Assembly: GCF_031143425.1 (NCBI RefSeq)
Contig: NC_090450.1
Coordinates: 166,897,486-166,961,485, forward strand
Reading direction: 5' to 3'
Length of the DNA stretch: 64,000 nt
Source of the DNA: Pleurodeles waltl
Lineage: Eukaryota; Chordata; Amphibia; Caudata; Salamandridae
The translations under genes and the position numbers were made by a program. The notes under the pieces are model-generated. The model did no database searches, was not told the origin of the DNA, and saw nothing but the letters and a program-made list of their open reading frames with translations. Shown one piece after another: positions 10,901 to 22,952 of the stretch. Position 1 is the stretch's first letter, and each line of letters opens with the position of its first letter.

Positions 10901-11421
10901 CATTCCAACTTGTGCTGGGCACTGCACTTGAAAAATGCACCAATATCCTTAATTCAGCATACGACAAGCATTGATAGGATTTTTAGGAACACTACTTCCG
11001 GAAGGGTGGCTCCAGCCCTCAATATTTATAATGTGAAGGCCATATGGTCGGCTTTGTTTGGGGCAGAGCTCTAAGGTGCTGAAATGTCTAGAGCCTTTTT
11101 ACTGTGGAGCATAGGTTTTTGTAGATTGTTGTTAAACCTCCCTGTGAGTATCAAGTCAATACCTCTTTAGTTAGATTTGGCCCAAATAAGGATTACCTAA
11201 AAGTGCAGATTACTTAACTTCTGGCACTGTTTCTGATGCATTCTAGCACTAGAATCCTACCAGGTGGGACTCAAGGATTGCATGGCCATGACAGGTGTTG
11301 CAAAAAATTCCCCGGTTTAGAGAGAACTTTATTGTGAAACTGGGTTGAAAACAATATTGTCTCACACTGGGGCAACTGTGAATGATCTTGAGATAAAGTA
11401 TTAAAGAAACCTTTTGGGAGA

Positions 11422-11706
11422 ATGTTTCCATTGAGAATGTGTTGGACCGCAAAGGTAGACTTTCTACAGCTTTCACTGATTTTAAACCTTGTGCGCAGCA
11501 TGAGCATAAAAATGATGAAGTTGTCCCACCACTTGCTAGGAAGTTGTATCTACCATTTAGGTATGGGTCTCTACCTATCAACTCTTTCAGCATTTAATGG
11601 AAAGTATTGGGTGCTGCTGATGAATGATTTATGTCCGACATGCAGAGAGGAGTCAGAAACCCAAACTCATGTTTTATTTTTTGCCCATTTTTCCTACATC
11701 TCCTGA
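11422..11706 (+). pseudogene. LINE C-terminal zinc-knuckle (zf-RVT-like) fragment
   Basis: The 94-residue frame ends with LCPTCREESETQTHVLFFAHF, the C-x2-C...E-T-x2-H layout seen at the C-terminus of many LINE polyproteins. The last expected cysteine is not present. It closes the element that begins with the endonuclease near 8540, and the next recognised sequence downstream belongs to the L1. Confidence 0.65.
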
Positions 11707-12096
11707 AATAGTGGGTAGTTCCACTCTGTAGAAACCTTGGCACTAGGAAATGTATGTAGGAAAGGTCAAGCTCAAGCCCACGAGGCAAGATAGTGATCGT
11801 GTAGTGTTGCTGTGGTTTGGCTCGCCCTCAAGCTCAGTGCTCTGTACTGATTGGGGTTGGAGGCAGAGAGGTGAGGCTTCGGCACTTCTGTCTCAGCGGT
11901 ATGCAATGGTGCCCTCATGTGTTCTGAGGCAGTAAAATTCAACTCCGGAGATGGCTAGCAGTGGAGGTTCATGCTGAGTGTTATTGAGGTGGCCATTCTC
12001 CAGGCCAGCAACTGGGTCCACACACAAGGCTCATAGCATTGGGCCAGCTGTCAGATTTTTTACAATCAGAATTAGAGATGCTGGAGTCATGGCACC

Positions 12097-14195
12097 TATT
12101 GGACTTTTTTGCTTATGCAGGGTCATCCCCAATCTTTTTGCCTCCTGCCTCCTATTTCTTTCTGACCTGTTGCTGTTGGCTTTTGAACTCTGAGCACTTT
12201 ACCACTGCTAACCAGTGCTAAAGTGCATATGCTCTGTGTAAATTGTATGTAATTGGTGTATCCATAATTGGCATATTTGATTTACTAGTAAGTCCCTAGT
12301 AAAGTGCACTAGAGGTGCCAGGGCCTGTAAATCAAATGCTACTAGTGGGCCTGCAGCACTGGTTGTGCCTCCCACATAAGTAGCTCTGTAATCATGTCTC
12401 AGACCTGCCATTGCAGTGTCTGTGTGCATTTTTAACTGTAAATTCGACTTGGCAAGTTTACCCACTTGCCAGGCCTAAACCTTCCCTTTTCTTACATGTC
12501 AGACATCCCTAAGGTAGGCCCCAGGTAGCCTCAAGGGCAGGGTACAGTGTATGGTTAAGGAAGGACATATAGTAATGTGTTTTATATATCCTGACAGTGA
12601 AATATTGCTAAATTAGTTTTTCACTGTTGCAAGGCTTGTCCCTCTCATAGGTTAACATGGGGGCTACCTTTAAATCTGATTAAAGTGTAGATTCCCTTTG
12701 GGAGCGGATGTACGTGTGGAGTTTGAGGTCTTTGAGCTCACAATTTAAAAATACATATTTTAGTAAAGTTGATTTTAAGATTGTGTGTTTGAAAATGCCA
12801 CTTTTAGAAAGTGAGCATTTTCTTGCTTAAACCATTTCTGTGACTCTGCCTGTTTGTGAATTCCCTGTCTGGGTCAGTTTGCCAGTTGAGGTGGTTGCAC
12901 CTCACACTAGACAGTGACACAAAGGGAGCTGTAATGTAGTCTGCATTTTCTGATGAGCCACCTGTGCTAGGAGGGTGGGGAGGAGTGGTCACTTACACCT
13001 GAAAGGGCTGTGCCTGTCCTCACACAATGCAGTCTCCGACCCCCTGGTGAGTGTCTGGGGACTGGCATGGGCAAGGCAGGATTTCACATTAAAAAAACTT
13101 TACTTTGAAGTAGGCCTACTTCAAAGGGGAAATTGGGTATAAGAAGGACACCCAAAACCACAGACTTTAGAACACTTCTGGCAACAAGAGGAACCTCTGC
13201 CTGGAGAAGAGCTGAGGAGAAGTGATGCCCTGCCTGTGACTGTGCTTTGTGGAGCTATCCTGCAGTTGCTGCTTCTGCCAGAGTAAGAGGGCAAAGACTG
13301 GACTTTGTGTGCCTTCCATCTTGTGAAGAAATCTCCAGGGGCTTGATTTAGAGCTTGCCTCCTGTTGTTTGAAGTCTCAGGGACAGCAAATACTTCTCTC
13401 TGCCAGCACCTGGAGTCTCTGGAGAGACTCCTGCTCTGACAAGTGGTGCCCTATCCAGTCCCTGGGCCCTTGAAAGGAAAGCTGGTGGAAATCCAAGGAA
13501 ATCGACTTTGGACCGACACCGCTGCTGAATCCGGTGAAGCCGTCTGCAACCGACTCCGTGATCTTTGCTGGAACGAAACGACCGTCGCAGACCCGATGCC
13601 GCTGCAGCCCTGCTGAAGTCCGCGACTCAGTGGAAGTCGCCGCACCACGTCGTGACCGACGCCGCTCGAAGTGCCTGGATTCATTGTTATACACAGATGC
13701 CACGATCCCAGACTTCGCTCATCGACTTGTTTTCACTCTTCACCAAAGGTACTGTACTTGGGGGTCTACGCGACTCCGTGTCCGGTGGCGCTGGTGTCGG
13801 CTTGTTGGGAACGACTCCGTCACGACGGCGTGTTAACATCTCATCAAAGCATTTTGTGTTTCTATGCGCTATTTTTGAGTTTAATCTTTAAAAATTCATA
13901 ACGACTTGTGTATGTCGGATTTTTGTCGTTTTGGTCTTGTTTTGTTTCGATAAATATTTCCTATTTTTCTAAACTTGTGTTGTGTCACTTTGTAGTGTTT
14001 TCATTAAGTTACTGTGTGTGTTGGTACAAATACTTTACACCTAGCACTCTGAAGTTAAGCCTACTGCTCTGCCAAGCTACCAAGGGTGTAAGCAGGGGTT
14101 AGCTGAGGGTGATTCTCTTTTACCTTGACTAAAGTGAGGGTCCTTGCTTGAACAAGGGGTAACCTGACTGTCAACCGAAGACCCCATTTCTAACA
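12097..14195 (-). repeat. Solo LTR, 2.1 kb, copy 2
   Basis: Read on the minus strand, the unit begins TGTTAGAAATGGGG and ends in AGTCCAATA. It is flanked by a perfect 5-bp duplication, GCACC, at 12092-12096 and 14196-14200. It is collinear with the copies at 17947 and 40672 in opposite orientation. Shared blocks include one with AGTGCTAAAGTGCATATGCTC near its 12.2-kb end and one with CACTTTAGTCAAGG-like sequence near 14.1 kb. A CpG-rich segment lies at 13490-13840. TG...CA-like ends and a fixed 5-bp duplication are LTR hallmarks. No internal retroviral genes are present, so it is a solo LTR. Short frames in it are not conserved between copies. Confidence 0.8.
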
Positions 14196-14389
14196 GCACC
14201 GAACAATGCACGACCCGTCCGCGATAGGACTGAGGTTGAGGTGCCAGGTTCCTGCACAGCGTTGGCACCTGGGTGTCCAAAGCAGGAGAGAGGCAGCAGG
14301 GGCTCTGCTGGCAGATGAGCTGACCCTGGGCTTGCAAATAATGTAAGTGACATACTCAGGGTGATTTAGAAATTGAAACCATTTCTGAC

Positions 14390-16090
14390 ATTTAGGTGTC
14401 CCTGCAAGGTGAGGCCCCGCAGCCGGCTATAACTGCATTTTTTCAAGTTGCCACTCAAATTAGCAAGCCAGGGTCTCCTGCATCTGTGGAGATTTCTGGC
14501 ACTGTAGTCACGGGGAAGGGGGAGCTGTGCCCCACTTTTAAATTCCAGTAATAGTGTGTTGGAAACCGGTCTGATTTTAGAGGGAGGACAGCTGATAACA
14601 TGTCGTTCGGCCCCCTAATCTTTGACACAGGACTCAGGCAGTTCTAAGGATCATGGTCACATAGACACCACTGCTGAATCTGGGGAACAAACACTAAGGG
14701 GGTCATTCTGACTTCGGCGGGCGGCGGAGGCCGCCCGCCAAAGTTCCCCCGACAGAATACCGCAGCGCGGTCAAAAGACCGCCGCAGTAATTCTGAGTTT
14801 CCCGCTGGGCCAGCGGGCGACCGCCAGAAGCCGCCCGCCCGCCCAGCGGGAAACCCCCTTCCACGAGGATGCCGGCTCCGAATGGAGCCGGCGGAGTGGA
14901 AAGGGTGCGACGGGTGCAGTTGCACCCGTCGCGATATTCAGTGTCTGCTATGCAGACACTGAAAATCTTTGTTGGGCCCTGTTAGGGGGCCCCTGCAGTG
15001 CCCATGCCATTGGCATGGGCACTGCAGGGGCCCCCAGGGGCCCCACAACACCTGTTCCCGCCAGCAAGGTTCTGGCGGTCAAAACCGCCAGAACCAGGCT
15101 GGCGGGAAGGGGTCGGAATCCCCATGGCGGTGCTGCCTGCAGCGCCGCCATGGAGGATTCCTCAGGCCAGGGGAAAACCGGCGGGAAACCGCCGGTTTCC
15201 CTTTTCTGACCGCGGCTTTACCGCCGCGGTCAGAATTGGCCTGGATGCACCGCCAGCCTGTTGGCGGTGCATCCGCGTTCCCCGGCCCTGGCGGTCTATG
15301 ACCGCCAGGGTCGGAATGACCCCCTAAGATTTATCTATGGCACGAATGAAGAACATCAGGCAGAGACATGGGTAGAGAGTCAGAGAGTTCGGCTCATGGC
15401 TAAACAGCTACAAGGTGCTCTAAAGAAAGTATCAAAAACTTGTGCAGAGATTGGGGAAAAATGTAAAGCTCTTGAAGAAAAACATCAGCAGTAGAGGCCG
15501 CTGTAGGGATTCTCAAGTGGCATGGTGATAAGCAGGAGGGGCAACTCTCTAACTTCATGTGGATGATCGAAGATTTAGAGAACTGACAAAGATCGAACAA
15601 TCTATGGTTTCTTGAGAGAAAAGAAGGGATTGAAGGCAACAATATTAGTACATTTATGTTAGATCTTCTCAAAAGTGCCGTCCCTGAGTTTGCTTCCTGG
15701 GATTGGGAGGAGGAGGTGCAGAGAGTGCATAGAATCCTGCTAATGTGCAAAAAACAGGCCCATCATGTTGGAGCAAATGATTCGCCTGAGAGCAGTCCTT
15801 GTCTCTTTCGGGAATTTCATACTTAAGAAAGTTATCTTTGGAAAAGACCGCACTGATGCCCATCTCCTGCTATTACAGTCTCTCTTTTTTGTGCGCCCTG
15901 ACTTCTGCCTTGTCACAGAGGAACGCAGGTGGTGGTTAAGGCAGTTGACCAAGCCCTTTCAAGAGGCTGAGGCTGAAGCTTTTTTTTTCTAGCCCCTGTC
16001 CAATTGAAAATTGTTTTTAAAGGAAAAAACTAAATTTTCACCTCTGAGATTTTGGCTAAAGATTATCTGAATGGGTTTTCCTCACAGTGC
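14390..16090 (+). pseudogene. L1 ORF1-like (RNA-binding protein) remnant, interrupted
   Basis: L1 ORF1p is an RNA-binding trimer that coats L1 RNA. The N-terminal part (about 14390-14690) reads through in pieces. After the hairpin element, 15349-15494 gives a helical coiled-coil-like stretch ending EIGEKCKALEEKHQQ. About 15560-15770 resembles the RRM region, with DLLKSAVPEFASWDWEEEVQ followed by VHRIL. The 15770-15830 part matches the C-terminal-domain style (SPCLFREFHT). Stops and shifts are frequent. The assignment rests on order within the element and on this pattern, not on a search. Confidence 0.5.
14698..15324 (-). mobile_element. Serial-hairpin MITE, copy B
   Basis: Both ends read GGGGGTCATTC inward, and TAA flanks both sides (14695-14697, 15325-15327), matching the T-W-A preference of PIF/Harbinger transposases. 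It is 627 bp and has the same chain of hairpins as copy A but in the opposite orientation. Examples are the 25-bp stem centred near 15013, the 24-bp stem at about 15056-15109, the CCATGGCGG...CCGCCATGG stem at 15121-15152 and the terminal stem near 15286-15311. It sits inside L1 ORF1-like sequence, so it is younger than that L1. Confidence 0.88.
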
Positions 16091-16729
16091 CAGACACATT
16101 CTCCCTAGAGATTCTTTTGATTTCTCATCTGTAGAAGCTGGCTCCTGGTTATAGCATTTTGTTGTAATTACTTTGTTTTCTTTTTCAGATACTAAATATT
16201 GTTGGTTACTGTGCCCTTCCAATTAGGGGCCAGTCTAAAGTTAATATAGGGAAGGGGGTTAGTTTCATCTATTGTGATTGATTCTTTTTGGGGTTGATTC
16301 TCTTCCAATTTTTTTGACCGTTAACTACTTGATATATAGTCAGGAGTGAGCTGGGGGGGAGCCCGCAGGGAGGCAAATGAAGGCCATTACTCAGACCATG
16401 GGTGGCCTGACTGCCTTTTGTGGCTGGTGGAGAGAAGGGGTTGTTTAGGGTTGCAGTAGGGGTCAAGAGTGGGGTTGGGGCTGGGATGGGACAGAGTGGG
16501 GTATTGGGGTGGAGAGAACGGGTGTTGTGTGTGTCTGGGGGTACAGGAGGTGCAAGGGAGGTGAAGGTGTGGTCATGGTTGGTGGAAACTTGGAAAGGTT
16601 CAGTAGAGAAGTTGAATTGATTTGTAGTAGGACGTGGAGGGGCTACTTTGAAGATAAAGGCTATCAACGAGGGCTTGTGCGGTGGTACAGTGATTTATAG
16701 AGTTCAATATTATGTGTAAACTATGCATA

Positions 16730-17946
16730 GCTACCATTAACATTGTGGTCTAAATGATGGGGGCAAAAGAAGAAGGGTAACTGGGGATCTAAAAATTCTG
16801 TAGGCAGATATTTATTGTCTACAGGAAACACATATAGACACAGCAAATATGAACCTGCTGGAGACTCTAGGCCAAACGCTTGTTGCATGCACTACTCAGT
16901 ATATGAAAACTTAGGGGGGTTGCTATTCTTGCAACCCCGTTAGACAAGGTTTGTAATTTTAGATGCAGTTCTGCAGACAAATATGGCAGATGGGTTATTG
17001 TAGAAGGCCAGTATAGATTAGGGTCTTTCACTTTTGTGCTCTTTGTATGCTTCAGTATTAGATGATCCTGGTATTTTGGACTTTTTAGCTACAGAACTTG
17101 CGGTGTGGCGTGTTCTGAATATTTTATATGGTGAAATTAATTTTAGTGGACTCGGGGGTACACTCTGAGATGCAACTAGTTTTTTAGAGCCCTCTGCAGC
17201 CTAAACAAAGAGAAAGGCTTGTTGGATGCTTGGTTAAAGCTCAAGGCAGAAGATCCATATTACTCAGATCCTCATGGTTCTCTTGCTCGGCTAGATTATA
17301 TTTTTTGTATTGCCTGACTTATTAAAGGGGGCTCAAATGGAGCTTTACCCCCGCCTTATGTCTGATCATAAATGTCTGGTACTTGAACTCAGGTTGGAAG
17401 GACTTACAAGACGTGCTCAGAGTTCTTCCTTCGAGAGAAGTCTTCTGTCCAATCCAGTTTTTGGTGCATATATGAATGCATGGATAACTGAGTTCTGAAA
17501 TGTAAATAGAGGCAGCGCCCCAACTAGCGGTGGTTTGGGGTATCTTTAAGGTGGAAGTTTGCGGGGTAACACTCAGGTTCAGCTTAAATCACCAGAAGCA
17601 TAGTCAAAGGCTTAGTAATGAACTTTATCAGAATTTTAGTAAGGTGGAAGCCTTGCTTGTAACCGAAGTTACTAAGGATGCAGGCCCTTTATTAGCCCAA
17701 TAGCACAAAGCAATAGCTAAGGCTGCTATTAATGAAATCAAAAGTCAAAAGGTTGCAGAAAAATGTCTTGCCTAAAGGCAGGAGAGTTATGAATATAATG
17801 AAAGTGTGGGACATCTATTAGCACTATGTATATGACAGGAGGTGGCAGCAGGCTACATTAGGGAAATAAGAGATGCTTCTTGTGGCCTGGTCTCCGATCT
17901 TGATGATATCCGAGAAGTATTTAGGGTTCATTGTTAAAAACTATAC
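16730..17946 (+). pseudogene. L1 ORF2 endonuclease segment, broken
   Basis: The APE-type endonuclease starts near 16730 (similar to the NVRG opening of L1 ORF2). Around 16800-16830 the ADIYCLQETH-type box can be read across a shifted base. GGVAILATPLDKV follows near 16912, after a stop. The SDH box is clear in RLMSDHKCLVLEL at 17350-17390. After about 17500 the linker region toward RT is present in several frames until the LTR insertion at 17947. The domain would nick target DNA for primed reverse transcription. It is dead through stops and shifts. Confidence 0.7.
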
Positions 17947-20144
17947 TATTAGAAATGGGGTCTTTGGCAGTCTGGTTACCCCCTGTCCAAGAAAGGACCC
18001 TTACTCTAATCAGGGTAAGTCACACACAATCCAAATTATCCTGTGCCCTCCCTCTGGTAGCTTGGCACTGAGCAGTCAGGCTTAACTTAGAAGGCAATGT
18101 GTGAAGTATTTGTGAAATAAATCATGCAATAACACAGTTTAACACCACAAAAATACACCACACAGTTGTTAGAAAAATATAGAATATTTATTTGGATAAA
18201 TGCAGGTAAAAACGATCAAGATTTGCAAAGTACATGTTGAAATATCACTTCAGAGAATGATAAAAAAAGAGTCTTTAGTCTTTAAAAAGCAACAAGTGTC
18301 TCTTGTAAGCACAAAGTACCTGGTTTGCATTACAATTTTTCCGCAAGGGACCAGAGAGAGGGAGATGTGTGGAAACGGGGAGGTGTGCGTCGGTTTCTCC
18401 GGGCACACCCAGACGATGCATCGATAATTTTCTACTCAGGGAAGGCTTTGCATCGATATCCGGCGCGCTGTCTTTGATCCTCTTTGGGTTGCAGGGTATT
18501 TGGATGCCCCGGGGACAATGCGGAGAAATCCTGGGTGTGCAGGACGAAGTCACAGGAGCTGTGTCGATCCAGTGGGCGATGCTGGGAAGTTTCTGTCACA
18601 TGGCAGCCGCTGAATCGATTCTTCTCGCACGAAGTTGGGCTGCATCATTCTGGCTAGGCTATCAGTCGATCCAGTGGGTCGTGCATCAAAATTCCGGTCT
18701 CTGGTCCTGCATCGATCACCTCTCGGGGAACCAGGCTCTGTCGTTCTGTTCGACGTGTGGTGATTTTCTCAATGCGATGCAGGCTTTGTCGTTTCTGGCA
18801 GACTGTACGTCAAATTTTTGCCACAAAAGGAGTTCTTTGCAGGATGAAGTCTTTGCCCCTGAGACTCCAAGGAACAGGAGGCAAGCTCTATCCAAGCACT
18901 TGGAGAGCACTTCTCAGCAGAGCCAGAGGGCATTAAGGCAGCAGGGTAGCAGTCCTTTGCAGAAAAGAAGTCTGGTTAGTCCTTTGAGCAGCCAGGCAGT
19001 TCTTCTTGGCAGGTTGCAGGTTCTGGTTCAGAGTTTCTTCACCAGTGGTATCTTGTCCACAAGTGTCTGAGTTGGTAGGGTCAGGGGCCCTGTTTAAATA
19101 CTCAAATGTTCCTTTGAAGTGGGGGAGACTTCAAAGAGTGGCTTTGAAGTGCACAAGGTCCCCTTTCAGTTCCATCCTGTCTGTCAGGGTCCCAGTAGGG
19201 GGTTTGGCAGTCCATTGGGTGAGGGTAGGCTACTGTCCTTTCAAATGTAAGTGTCAGGCCCTCCACCATCCAAGCCCAGGGATACCCATTCAGGATGCAG
19301 ATGTGTGCAGGTGTGACTGAGCATCCTGTGTTTGGGGTTGTCTGAGTGAAATGCACAAGAGAGCTGTCAACTAACCTATCCAGACGTGGAGTGTAAGACA
19401 CAGAAGGATTTAAATGCAGAGAAATGCTCATTTTCTAAAAGTGGCATTTCTAAAATAGTAATATTAAATCCAACTTCACCAGTCAGCAGGATTTTGTATT
19501 ATCATTCTGGCCATACTAAATATGACCTTGTTACTCCTTTCAGATCAGGATCTACCACTCAAACAGTATATGAGTGTAACCCTAATGTTAGCCCATAAAA
19601 GGAGCAGGCCTCACAGCAGTGTAAAATGAATTTAGGTGTTCTACACTACCAGGACATGTAAACTACACAGATATATGTCCTGCCTTTTACCTACAAAAGC
19701 TTTATGGGTTACCTAGGGCCTATCTTATGGGTGACCTATATGTAGAAAAAGGGGAGTTTCAGGCTTGGCAAGTACTTTTAAATGCCAAGTCGAAGTGGCA
19801 GTGAAACTGCACATACAGGCCTTGCAATGGCAGGCCTGAGGCATGGGTAAGGGGCTACTTCTGTGGGTGGCACCACCAGTGCTGCAGGCCCACTGGTAGC
19901 ATTTAAACTACAGGCCCTGGGCACATGTAGTGCACTTTACTGGGGACTTACAAGTAGATTCAATAAGCCAATTGGGTATGAACCAATGTCACCATGTTTT
20001 AAGGGAGAGAGCATATGCACTTTAGCACTGGTTAGCAGTGGTAAAGTGTGCAGAGTCCTAAAACCAGCAAAAACAGTGTCCAAAAAGTGGAAAGAGGCAG
20101 GCAAAAAGTTAGGAGTGACCACCCAAAGGCTGTCAGGTCTAACA
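17947..20144 (+). repeat. Solo LTR, 2.2 kb, copy 1
   Basis: The unit begins TATTAGAAATGGGG (the first G of TGTTAG is changed) and ends GTCAGGTCTAACA. A perfect 5-bp duplication, TATAC, flanks it (17942-17946, 20145-20149). It splits L1 ORF2 between endonuclease and RT. An AATAAA lies at about 18117, a run of ATCGAT/TCG motifs at 18410-18850 and TTTAAATAC near 19095. The longest frame (18369-19070) spans the TCG motif block and is not kept in the other copies, so I do not call a gene. Confidence 0.85.
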
Positions 20145-20149
20145 TATAC

Positions 20150-22500
20150 CATGCTCAGTCTCCAGGGGGAGGAGGATATAGCACAATATCTTGGTACTAC
20201 GGCATAGGACAAAGTGACCCAGCAGGATTGAGATCTCCCGAGGGCTCATTTCTCAGCTGATGATAGACAAGCAGTTCTCCAGGAATTACCCTCAGGTAGG
20301 CAGAGGGAACCCACCAAATCCCATTGGAGTTCTAGAGGATTTTCCCTGTGACCCGGGATCATATAAGCCAATAACCTTAATAAACAGTGATGTAAAGGCA
20401 TACTCTAAAATACTGGCTGGACGGCTGGGCTGCATCATTTCTAAGTTGGTCTCAGCCAACCAGCATGGCTCATGCCAGGGGGGGATACCGCTGACCATAT
20501 CAGCCGAGTGATAACACTTTTTGGCAGACGATGTCGCAAACTAGCCCATGGCAGCGTCCCTGTTGGACGCAGAAAAAGCATTCAATAGGGTCACTTGGGA
20601 CTATCTGTGGCAAATTCATGGGTTCACTGGGTTTAGAGACACAATTTATTAGAGCATTGCAGACATGCTGTTATAGACCTGTGGCCTAGCTTTAAAAGAT
20701 GGGAGGTGAATCTGGGCAAATACACATTGAGAGAGGAACTAGGCAGGGGTGCCCTTGCTCCCCCATGCTCTTCACTTTATACATTGACCCATTTCTTTGT
20801 CGGCTAGAGACAAATCTAAACATATTACTAGTGGGACGATCTGGCTGGGATATGAAAAAATAGCTTATGCAGACAATGTTGCAGTTGTGGCATTTGTGAC
20901 AGCAAACCAGGATGCAGCTTTGCAGGCAATCGAGGAGGAAGCCTCTAACTTTGGCGAGTTTTATGGCTATTCACTGACTAGTAATGAAATACAATTGGTG
21001 GTGAATAGGTATATTGACACCCATGCGGGTAATAGAGCAGGCGGCATATCTGAGGATTAGTATTAGCGCCAAGCTTGATCAGACAATCAAGTTCAATATT
21101 CCCCCGATTATCAGGAAATCAAAGCAGGATTTGTGAGATGGAACAACAATCATCATTTATCTATCTTGGGGCGGTGCAGCATTGTTGAAATGCTTTGCTT
21201 ACTGAAATTGTTAAATCTCTTCCGTGCTACCCCTCTGGAGTTTGAGAATTTTTTATTTAAAGGTATGGATGTAATGATCTCCAGATTTATTTGGTCATGT
21301 TGTAAGACAAGGAGGGCAATCAAGTATTTGTCTTTACCAAGAGAAGGGGAGGCTGGGCCATCCGGAAACTTAAATTGTACCAGTTGGCCACCACCCTTCA
21401 ATATATGAGGCTTATTACAGGAAGTCATGACGGGGGGAAGGACCTATAGAGCACATACCCTCCATTTAGGAGTTGCTAATTGGGCCAGACACTAAGGGTT
21501 GTTTGCTAAGGTTGGTGGATCCTAGCAATTACAAAAAAGTTAAATTCAAAGTGTTAGGAGCAGCCTTCAAGCATTGGATTTTCTGGTGTAAAAAGGCTCA
21601 ATTAAGTAAATTAAACAGGTATACTCCAGTTCAGATGAACCCACTCTTGCTAGATATTTTTCAGGATGCCTGTTTGCTAAGGTGGGAGAGGCAGGAGTTT
21701 TCAACATTAGGGGATTTTTCCAATGTCAGAGCCTGGCATCTTTTGAGGAGCATAGGATGAGATTTTATTTAAACCACAGAGACTTCTTTAATTATTTTAA
21801 AATCTGTAATTTCTTGCATAGGAAAACCAGGGGTTTTGCTGGGTTTTCCAGGGTCTCGCTCCTAGAGATGTTGTCAGGTTCTGAAGAGAGCTCGATCAGC
21901 TTAATCTATTAAGGCATGCTCTGGATTGCCTGATGATCTTGAGAAGCGTATTACTAAGTGGCAGCAGACACTGGACTCCGGAGATCTCAGTTTTTACGAG
22001 TCCTTGGAGCTCAGCCGTATGGTTCTTTGCTCCTCGGGTCTCCAGGCACTGCACTTTAAAGCAATAACTGATTTGTATTTTACTCCTGCAAAGATTGCAA
22101 AGTGGGGGGTGGGGGATATGCTGCCCACGTTGTCGAGCCTTGAAAGTGGATCAGGTTAAATTTCTGGGTGATGTTCTAAACATTAATCTGGTATTGACTC
22201 CACAAGTTATGCTGTTAGGGGTGCGAGTCAACAGATTCTACAGGTGGGAAGGCTTTAATATTTATTGCCATGGCTGTCTGTCATATATGATTTACTTTGG
22301 CATGGCTCAATCCTCAACCCCCTCCTTCTAACAATGGCGTCTTTTTGCAGTTTATAATTTAGAGACTGTGTTACATAAGTGCAAAGGAAGGCAAGGCGTG
22401 AGGGGAAGAAAATCTGGGGGACCCATAAGAATTGGGTAAACTCACAAAGGCAGTGCAGAGATTTGCTAACTAGTAGCCCAGGTAACAGATGTTCACACAA
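20150..22500 (+). pseudogene. L1 ORF2 reverse transcriptase and C-terminus, broken
   Basis: The RT fingers are in the 20260-20511 frame, with SYKPITLINSDVKAYSKILAGRL, then VSANQHGSCQGG. The palm follows in shifted frames (DAEKAFNRVTWDYL-like at about 20560-20620, RQGCPCSPMLFTLYI-like at about 20740-20785). The catalytic box is AYADNVAVV at 20863-20885, so the second Asp of A-D-D is Asn. The post-RT region is in the 21133-21408 frame (LSILGRCSIVEMLCLLKLL...FIWSCCKTRRAIKYLSLPREGEAG), and C-terminal sequence runs on to about 22500. It continues the endonuclease segment on the far side of the LTR. Confidence 0.8.
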
Positions 22501-22539
22501 TTAAAACACTTTACACTCTGTTGTCTATTCACTTATGCA

Positions 22540-22952
22540 ACCATATTCTCCGCCAGCCTTTTCATGGCAGTTCAACCGCCATGAAAATGCTTGCTGAGAA
22601 CAAGTGCTGGGGGCCACTGAGGGCCCCTGCACTGCCCACAACATTAAGGTGGGCAGTGCATGCTCCCCCCAGACCGTTAAAATGTCTATTGTCTGCTGTG
22701 AAGACAGTGCGCATTCCAAGGGTGCTAGGGGGGCCCACTGTGTGATGGCATTGGACTTGGCTCTATGTGGAGCAAAGTCCAATGTCGCTGCACGTTTTCC
22801 ACTAGGCTGGCTGACAGAAACCTTGGTTTCCTTCATGCAGCCTAGTGGAAAACTCATAATGGGGCTGGTGTGGAGCCCGCCAGCACCGTGGCGATTACCT
22901 CATCAGGAGTTCGGCGGTCGATATTTCTGACTGCCAAACTCGTAATTACCCT
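22540..22952. mobile_element. Degenerate hairpin element related to the serial-hairpin family
   Basis: Diverged versions of the family's stems can be read: a CCGCCATGAAAATG/CATTTTCATGGCGG-like pair near 22556-22590, a GCACTGCCCAC...GTGGGCAGTGC stem at about 22630-22660, a GTCTGCTGTGAAGAC-like stem near 22690, and ATTGGACTT...AAGTCCAAT at about 22749-22782. The termini are eroded and no target duplication is clear. It lies between the L1 C-terminus and the presumed L1 3' tail. Confidence 0.5.

Larger units (their letters stand above)
8495..11710 (+). mobile_element. Decayed non-LTR retrotransposon (jockey/I-group-like LINE)
   Basis: Three parts of one polyprotein appear in order on the plus strand. 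An APE-type endonuclease lies at about 8540-9075. A reverse transcriptase lies at about 10110-10900. A zinc-knuckle C-terminus of the zf-RVT kind lies at about 11420-11705. The order and spacing fit a roughly 1000-residue LINE ORF2. Many stops and shifts separate the pieces. The clade is uncertain: the RT style (GIPALQLNILIRLHEGN) and terminal zinc knuckle point away from L1 and toward the jockey/I side. Confidence 0.7.

Noticed and set aside
12097..14195. Endogenous retrovirus provirus
   Set aside because: No gag, pol or env sequence lies between the LTR copies, and each copy has its own target duplication. These are solo LTRs, and the polymerase type is unknown.
18369..19070. 233-codon plus-strand frame in LTR copy 1
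   Set aside because: It follows the low-stop TCG-motif block. Copies 2 and 3 do not keep it, and no domain is recognisable.
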